DNA from: JAYZVT01 sp050248375
GTDB taxonomy: Bacteria; Pseudomonadota; Alphaproteobacteria; Rhizobiales; Methyloligellaceae
Assembly: GCA_050248375.1 (NCBI GenBank)
Contig: JBFWSL010000134.1
Coordinates: 1-10,321, forward strand
DNA length: 10,321 nucleotides
Direction: 5' to 3'
This document shows, one piece after another, positions 7,218 to 10,321 of the stretch. Position numbers and translations under genes: made by a program. Numbering within the stretch: position 1 is the stretch's first letter; the number at the start of each line of letters is the position of its first letter. The notes below the pieces were generated by a model. That model ran no database searches. It was given only the letters and a program-made list of their open reading frames with translations, and was not told where the DNA came from.

Positions 7218-7948
7218 TCACGCGCCCCGCTTGCTTCGTGGATTCGCGGCCGGTTTCCCCGCGCCCTTGCGGGTTCGCTTGCTGGCTTTTTCAGCCTCTA
7301 TACGGCTCCACTCTAAAGCCGTCATGGCCGCGCCGATCCAGCGCGCCGGTGTCTCTTCCAGCGCCGTCACCGGCAGATTCAGTTCCTTGGCGACGCGCAG
7401 CATCATCAGGTCCTCATCCAGCCCGGCGCTGATCGGCGGCACGCCCTCCGCGCCGCCGGTGCGCTCCCAGTGCGCTACTCCCTGTTCGTACGCAACGGGG
7501 TTACTCGCCCTAAGTGCGAGCGCCTGCGCTCGTTCCTGGTTGGTTTTGAGTCGGGGAACACCTCCGCCACCAGTTGGCGCATGATCTCGCCGATCACCAC
7601 CGTGGAGACGTGCTGCATGATGCGCGGGTCGAGCGGGATATCCTCTCCCTCCCCGACCAGCATCTCGCCCGTCACCTTGTGGAATACCGGCCCCTGCAGG
7701 TCGATCCACTTGGCATAGACGCAGATCGTGGTGGAGGAACGCAGCGCGTCGATCTCGTCGTCGCTGAGATCCTTCGCCTCGTCGTCGCTCAGCACCACAT
7801 CCATTGGCGCCAGGCTGATGCGGTTGGGGTAGTAATCGACCGGCACCTCGATGGTGTCGATTACCGCCCCCTGCGTGTCCTTGACATCGATCCTGGCCAC
7901 GAAGCGGCGCACCTGATCCTTCGGCGCAATCTGCTGAATTGAGGGCAT
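7218..7948 (-). CDS. Tail assembly chaperone, long form made by -1 frameshift (lambda gpGT-like role)
   Basis: The short form's frame is followed by a second frame, offset by -1, that is open down to the TGA at 7220-7218. Its sensible protein sequence begins around KTNQERAQALAL and includes LPVTALEETPARWIGAAM and a basic C terminus (KRTRKGAGK, NPRSKRGA). The upstream part of this frame, from its ATG at 7709, is an Arg/Gly/His-rich shadow with no independent start signal, so the segment is best read as a C-terminal extension. A slip at 7544-7550 or 7553-7559 gives the same total length, 243 residues (135+108 or 132+111). In the lambda model the T-like extension binds the tape measure while the G part contacts the tail tube protein. 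Confidence 0.82.
7475..7948 (-). CDS. Tail assembly chaperone, short form (lambda gpG-like role)
   Basis: This 157-residue protein occupies the position of lambda gpG: directly between the major tail protein and the tape measure. In lambda, gpG and the frameshifted gpGT bind the tape measure and recruit tail tube subunits, and neither remains in the virion. The sequence begins MPSIQQIAPKDQV, has a beta-looking N-terminal part (RRFVARIDVKD, IDTIEVPVDYY) and a helical C-terminal part (QHVSTVVIGEIMRQLVAEVF). The last 22 or so residues after FPDSK are Arg-rich and look like read-through of the region used in the other frame. ATG 7948 is preceded by GGGAG (7959-7955) with a six-base spacer. Assignment rests on position, size and the overlapping -1 frame rather than on a recognised domain. 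Confidence 0.85.
   Translation of the reverse strand: MPSIQQIAPKDQVRRFVARIDVKDTQGAVIDTIEVPVDYYPNRISLAPMDVVLSDDEAKDLSDDEIDALRSSTTICVYAKWIDLQGPVFHKVTGEMLVGEGEDIPLDPRIMQHVSTVVIGEIMRQLVAEVFPDSKPTRNERRRSHLGRVTPLRTNRE
7517..7559 (-). promoter_or_regulatory. Programmed -1 frameshift cassette: candidate slippery sites and hairpin
   Basis: In the zero frame the minus strand reads GTG TTC CCC GAC TCA AAA CCA. Two heptamers could allow a -1 slip: C TCA AAA (7550-7544) and G TTC CCC (7559-7553). In each, the A-site tRNA re-pairs perfectly (AAA on AAA, CCC on CCC) while the P-site pairing is poor, so both are non-canonical. Eleven bases after CTCAAAA lies a perfect six-base-pair hairpin, CGAGCG-CAGG-CGCTCG (7532-7517), placed where stimulatory structures occur, although a little further than the usual 5-9 bases. 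This favours CTCAAAA. Confidence 0.65.
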
Positions 7949-8000
7949 TTCCTACTCCCTTCGCTCCGGGCCTCGCTGGACCTCGGGCGTATCTGCTCGG

Positions 8001-8019
8001 CGGAACCCCGACGGCTCCG
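8001..8019 (-). promoter_or_regulatory. Hairpin between tail tube and chaperone genes
   Basis: As minus-strand RNA, CGGAGCC and GGUUCCG pair over seven bases with one G-U pair and a GUCGG loop. On plus-strand RNA the same position is an A-C mismatch, so the structure fits the sense transcript better. No U-tract follows, so it is not a standard terminator. Confidence 0.4.
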
Positions 8020-8025
8020 GCTGGC

Positions 8026-8053
8026 GTGGGCTAGGGCGACGTGCCCTAGCCAC
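8026..8053 (-). terminator. Strong hairpin 16 bases after the major tail protein stop
   Basis: GGCTAGGGC and GCCCTAGCC pair perfectly over nine bases around a five-base loop (8029-8037 with 8043-8051); allowing one bulged G extends the stem to 8026/8053. No T-run follows in either direction. It is therefore more likely an mRNA-stabilising or partial-termination structure that lets the tail tube gene be expressed above the chaperone gene than a full intrinsic terminator. Confidence 0.5.
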
Positions 8054-8069
8054 AAACCGTCTCTAGCTA

Positions 8070-9410
8070 TCAGGCCGGGACGTCCAGCATCTCCAGCGTG
8101 TTGACCAGCGTGAACTGGATCGCGTTGCCTGATGTGGGATCGATGGCGATGCGCCCGCTGTACTCGGTGGCGAACACGCCGTCGTTGTCGTCCGGCTCGC
8201 CCGCTTCCTCGTAAAACACGCAGGCATCGGTCTGGAACAGGTAGTCGTAGCTGCCGTTGATCGCGTCGCCTTCCCACTCGGCGCGCACGAAACTGAGGTC
8301 GCCGGCGCGGAGCTTGGCGAGTTGCGCGTCCGCCACTGCGTTGCGGCCCAGCAGCAACGTGATCATGTGCTCCTGATCGGAGACATCGATCACGCCGTCG
8401 CTGGACTTGCTCTTGTTGATCGGGCGCACGCGCTCCATGCGTTCACCAATCTGCACGCCCATCTCGTAGCAATAGAGCAGCTGATCGTCGCCCAGGTCGT
8501 CCCAGGCGGTGTTGAGGTAGACGTTGCCCTGCACGGCCCCGGCCGGGATGGCCGGCACGTCGTACACCTCGTCCGATCCCGGCGTGGTCTCCGCGATGGC
8601 CGTCTCCGCGCCGTCGTCGAGGCTGCTGTCGGTCGTGGTGAACAGCGGCACATCCTGCCCCAGGTAGGGGCCGATGAAGTCGATGGTGATCGGCGTGCCG
8701 GGCAATGGCCCGCCGCCAACCGCCAGATCGCCGGCGTCGAACGCGTCCAGCGCCAGCAGCGCGGTCAGCACGTCGCCCGCCGTCTCGTCAAACGTCAGGT
8801 TGCCGGTGGTCTCGCCGGTCTCCGGCCAGGTCAGCGTGAACGTGCCGGTCGTCGGCGTGCCGCCGGTGATGCTCAGCGTCTGCCGCTCCGCCACCAACCC
8901 GCCCAGCGCCTGTCCGGCCGCCAGCACCTTGGCGAACCCATCGCCGCTGACATCGAACCCATCGGCGCGGCCGCCTGAAATCTCCAGCGTGTTGAAGATG
9001 AACCCGGTCGCCACATCGGCGCTGTCCGCGAACCCCTGGTGAATCGTGTAGGACACGGGCCGCAGCGGACGCCGCCCGTTCCATGTCCACACCCACTGAT
9101 AGGCGTTGGGCGAGCCGCCGAGGTCGGTGATCACGGCTGGCCCGAACAGGCTGGAGAGCACGTAGGCCAGGCCGTTGTAATCGACGCGGCCCTCGACCGA
9201 GCCTTCCGAGAAGTCGTCATTGACCAGCGGGATCGTGGGGATCAGCGCGCCCGGAGGGGCAAACGGATCGATCTCCACGGTTGGCTTCAGCCGCACGCCG
9301 AAGCCGTTGAGCCGCAGAAACTCGGGCGAGTTGGGCGTGACGCCGTAGACCAGCTCACGCACCAGCCGCGTCTCCGCGCCCTGAAACGGGTAGATGTTGA
9401 TTGGAGGCAT
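8070..9410 (-). CDS. Major tail tube protein with an inserted beta-rich domain
   Basis: This 446-residue protein polymerises into the tail tube. It fits the phage tail tube (Phage_tail_2-like) pattern: N-terminal part (1-176) with LRLNGFGVRLKPTVEIDPF, YQWVWTWNG and FNTLEISGGRADGFDVSGDG, and a C-terminal part (about 280-446) ending in strands such as SGRIAIDPTSGNAIQF. Between them, residues 177-275 form a separate module with TGTFTLTW, DVLTALLALDAFDAGDLAV, GGPLPGTPITIDFIGP and GQDVPLFTT. This is a recurrent add-on domain I know from structural proteins of other phages. The whole is about 100 residues longer than a tube protein without the insert would be. ATG 9410 has AAGGAG (9424-9419) eight bases upstream, inside a hairpin. 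It lies upstream of the chaperone pair, the usual order. Confidence 0.88.
   Translation of the reverse strand: MPPINIYPFQGAETRLVRELVYGVTPNSPEFLRLNGFGVRLKPTVEIDPFAPPGALIPTIPLVNDDFSEGSVEGRVDYNGLAYVLSSLFGPAVITDLGGSPNAYQWVWTWNGRRPLRPVSYTIHQGFADSADVATGFIFNTLEISGGRADGFDVSGDGFAKVLAAGQALGGLVAERQTLSITGGTPTTGTFTLTWPETGETTGNLTFDETAGDVLTALLALDAFDAGDLAVGGGPLPGTPITIDFIGPYLGQDVPLFTTTDSSLDDGAETAIAETTPGSDEVYDVPAIPAGAVQGNVYLNTAWDDLGDDQLLYCYEMGVQIGERMERVRPINKSKSSDGVIDVSDQEHMITLLLGRNAVADAQLAKLRAGDLSFVRAEWEGDAINGSYDYLFQTDACVFYEEAGEPDDNDGVFATEYSGRIAIDPTSGNAIQFTLVNTLEMLDVPA
8586..8882 (-). other. Inserted domain within the tail tube protein (residues 177-275)
   Basis: The segment is low in charge and rich in Thr, Gly and Pro, with alternating beta-strand patterns and one helix (DVLTALLALDAF), and carries GGPLPGTPITIDF followed by GQDVPLF. 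From memory of phage proteins, the signature (G)TFTLT...alpha helix...V.GGPLPGTP(V/I)T..F.G..(A/L)GQDVP recurs, often in tandem, as a decorating module. Here a single copy sits in the middle of the tube protein. Boundaries are estimated. Confidence 0.65.
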
Positions 9411-9416
9411 GACCGA

Positions 9417-9440
9417 AGCTCCTTACCGTCGTAAGGGGCT
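9417..9440 (-). promoter_or_regulatory. Hairpin that covers the tail tube gene's Shine-Dalgarno sequence
   Basis: Minus-strand RNA reads CCUUAC-GACG-GUAAGG (9436-9421), a perfect six-base-pair stem with a tetraloop. After one A-C mismatch it continues with AGC/GCU (9440-9438 with 9419-9417). The Shine-Dalgarno sequence AAGGAG (9424-9419) forms the 3' arm and would be hidden when the hairpin is folded. ATG 9410 follows eight bases later. No U-tract follows on either strand, so a terminator is unlikely. Confidence 0.55.
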
Positions 9441-9507
9441 CCGATCCTCCAGGGATTCCGGCCCTCTGATTGGTTGCGACGCGGACCACCCGCGCCAGAT
9501 CACGTTC

Positions 9508-9744
9508 TTACGGCGTCACCGGCTGCACGTCGCCCGCCTGCGCCACCAACCACACACCGTCCTCGGAGACGCGATTCATCTTGCGGCAGGCCCGGCAGTA
9601 GATCCATTCCGGGTCGCCCCGCCACGGCTCGTACCGCTGCGTCAGCACCTTTTGGCACCGGGGATTCGCGCACCGCACCTGCGGCACGATCGGCACCCGG
9701 CCCATGCGCGGCCTGTTCGACGCCGGTGCCATCATCGCGCTCAC
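9508..9744 (-). CDS. Small zinc-ribbon protein, Com-like
   Basis: This 78-residue protein has two cysteine pairs, C25-x4-C30 and C50-x2-C53, in the context VRCANPRCQKVL and WIYCRACRKMNRV. The layout of a knuckle, a short linker and a second knuckle followed by basic residues resembles phage Mu Com, a zinc-binding translational activator of the mom DNA-modification gene. Com-like proteins also occur near structural genes of many phages with no mom gene. The annotated GTG start (9744) overlaps the stop of the gp10-like gene as GTGA, which suggests translational coupling. However, ATG codons at 9735 and 9732 lie behind GGGTGA (9746-9741) and are equally possible, giving 75 or 74 residues. No mom-like gene is in the window. 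Nucleic-acid binding is inferred, not shown; a structural zinc role is an alternative. Confidence 0.75.
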   Translation of the reverse strand: MSAMMAPASNRPRMGRVPIVPQVRCANPRCQKVLTQRYEPWRGDPEWIYCRACRKMNRVSEDGVWLVAQAGDVQPVTP

Positions 9745-10085
9745 CCGAACGCCCCACTGGCCGCGTCCGTGATGGCCGAAGCCACCGCGCCGGACGCCCC
9801 TTCCACGGTTGGCCGCATGAACGGCTGTGCCGCCATCTTGCGGGTGCCAAACTCCACGAACTTGCCGTGATCGGTGCCCGCGGTCAGCCGCAACTCCTTG
9901 GCCCCGGCCGACGCGTTCTCGCTACCGCGCAACTCCCCGGTATCCACCGGCGTCGCTTCCTGCATCGTGGAGAGCAACTCCGGCGCGAGCTGCTGGAACG
10001 CCTCCCCGATCGCCTTGGCCAGTTTGCCCGGCGCGCCCGGTAGGTCGTTCTTCTTCACCACGATGCGGACCTGCACCGACGCCAT
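9741..10085 (-). CDS. HK97 gp10-like tail completion / head-tail joining protein
   Basis: This 114-residue protein matches the HK97 gp10 family by its two hallmark segments: ATPVDTGELRGS (residues 44-55) and a C-terminal GTDHGKFVEFGTRKM..QPFMRP segment (70-92). Members are about 100-150 residues, so the length is normal. They sit between head-tail connector genes and the tail tube gene and act at the head-tail interface or in tail completion. The ATG at 10085 begins two bases after the TAG of the upstream gene and has a modest AAGG (10096-10093) seven bases before it; coupling to the upstream gene is likely. Its stop TGA overlaps the GTG of the zinc-ribbon gene. Confidence 0.93.
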   Translation of the reverse strand: MASVQVRIVVKKNDLPGAPGKLAKAIGEAFQQLAPELLSTMQEATPVDTGELRGSENASAGAKELRLTAGTDHGKFVEFGTRKMAAQPFMRPTVEGASGAVASAITDAASGAFG

Positions 10086-10087
10086 GA

Positions 10088-10321
10088 CTAGGCCTTGTCG
10101 TCCTTCTTGGCGCTGGCCCGTGGCTTCGGCGCGGGCTTCTCGGCCACCGCGACCGGATCAGCCTTGGCCGCCGTCTTTGCCTCTGCCATGTACGGCTCGT
10201 AGTGGCTCTCGCCGGTGATGGCGTTCGTCACCCGCACGCCCGTGATAGCCGCGCCGGGGTGCGCCTGCTTCAACTTCTCGACCGATCCGTGATAGTCGTA
10301 CTCGTGCCCCTCGGCGGTCAC
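10088..10321 (-). CDS. Unrecognised phage protein, C-terminal 77 residues or possibly complete
   Basis: The frame enters from the right edge with GTG as the very first codon, so it cannot be told whether this is the true start or an internal valine; no upstream sequence is available to show a ribosome binding site. The visible part has a compact segment (EYDYHGSVEKLKQAHPGA, then ITGVRVTNAITGESHYEPYM) followed by a tail of about 30 residues rich in Ala, Lys and Pro that looks disordered and basic (KPAPKPRASAKKDDKA). It ends with TAG two bases before the gp10-like gene, in the same operon. Position suggests a head-tail connector-region protein, but I recognise no family. Confidence 0.7.
   Translation of the reverse strand: MTAEGHEYDYHGSVEKLKQAHPGAAITGVRVTNAITGESHYEPYMAEAKTAAKADPVAVAEKPAPKPRASAKKDDKA

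Noticed and set aside
6910..7221. 103-residue minus-strand frame that would fill the gap between chaperone and tape measure genes
   Set aside because: His, Gln and Arg-rich shadow of the plus-strand membrane gene, overlapping the real tape measure start and its ribosome binding site; the plus-strand frame has far better codon bias.
7258..7290. Possible plus-strand terminator (CCCGC/GCGGG stem followed by T-rich sequence) for the membrane gene
   Set aside because: The stem is only five pairs, the T-rich stretch is interrupted and delayed, and it lies in the coding sequence of the chaperone; too weak to call.
7563..7709. Independent start of the downstream chaperone frame at ATG 7709
   Set aside because: The peptide from 7709 to about 7563 is an Arg/Gly/His-rich shadow of the short chaperone. 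The frame is better explained as a -1 frameshift extension.
8070..9410. Other long frames overlapping the tail tube gene (for example 8322-8978 plus, 8390-8719 minus)
   Set aside because: Arg/His/Val-rich or Arg/Ser/Thr-rich shadows; the tail tube frame has natural composition, a good ribosome binding site and recognisable segments.

Overview
The window is a block of late structural genes from a tailed bacteriophage or prophage with a long non-contractile tail (siphovirus type). Nearly all genes lie on the minus strand, so the block is transcribed from the right edge to the left. Base composition is GC-rich, and most coding stretches end their codons in G or C. The sequence alone does not fix the host. 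It is a GC-rich bacterium such as an actinobacterium, a Chloroflexota/Thermomicrobia member or a proteobacterium. No host gene, integrase, tRNA, CRISPR array or insertion sequence is visible.

Order on the minus strand, right to left: (1) the end of an unrecognised gene at the window edge (10321-10088); (2) an HK97 gp10-like tail completion/connector protein (10085-9741); (3) a small four-cysteine zinc-ribbon protein resembling phage Mu Com, translationally coupled to it (9744-9508); (4) the major tail tube protein, with an inserted beta-rich domain (9410-8070); (5) the tail assembly chaperone pair, a short form (7948-7475) and a -1 frameshifted long form ending at 7218; (6) a 2302-residue tape measure protein (6919-11); and (7) the first seven bases of the next gene, whose GTG start follows the tape measure stop with a strong ribosome binding site. 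One gene runs the other way: a 72-residue, two-helix membrane protein at 6994-7212, between the chaperone and tape measure genes, looking like a moron-type cargo gene.

The genes would work together as follows. Tail tube subunits polymerise around the tape measure, which is kept soluble by the two chaperone forms and sets tail length. The gp10-like protein belongs to the head-tail joining step. Regulation is mostly post-transcriptional in appearance: coupled start/stop overlaps, a hairpin covering the tail tube Shine-Dalgarno sequence, hairpins after the tail tube gene, and a frameshift cassette in the chaperone gene.

The gene set itself is ordinary for a phage tail module; I see no clear new defence or enzymatic system. 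The points most worth a second look are the antisense membrane gene, the unusual frameshift cassette, the hairpin over the tail tube ribosome binding site, the domain inserted in the tail tube protein, and the several independent repeat systems within the tape measure protein.
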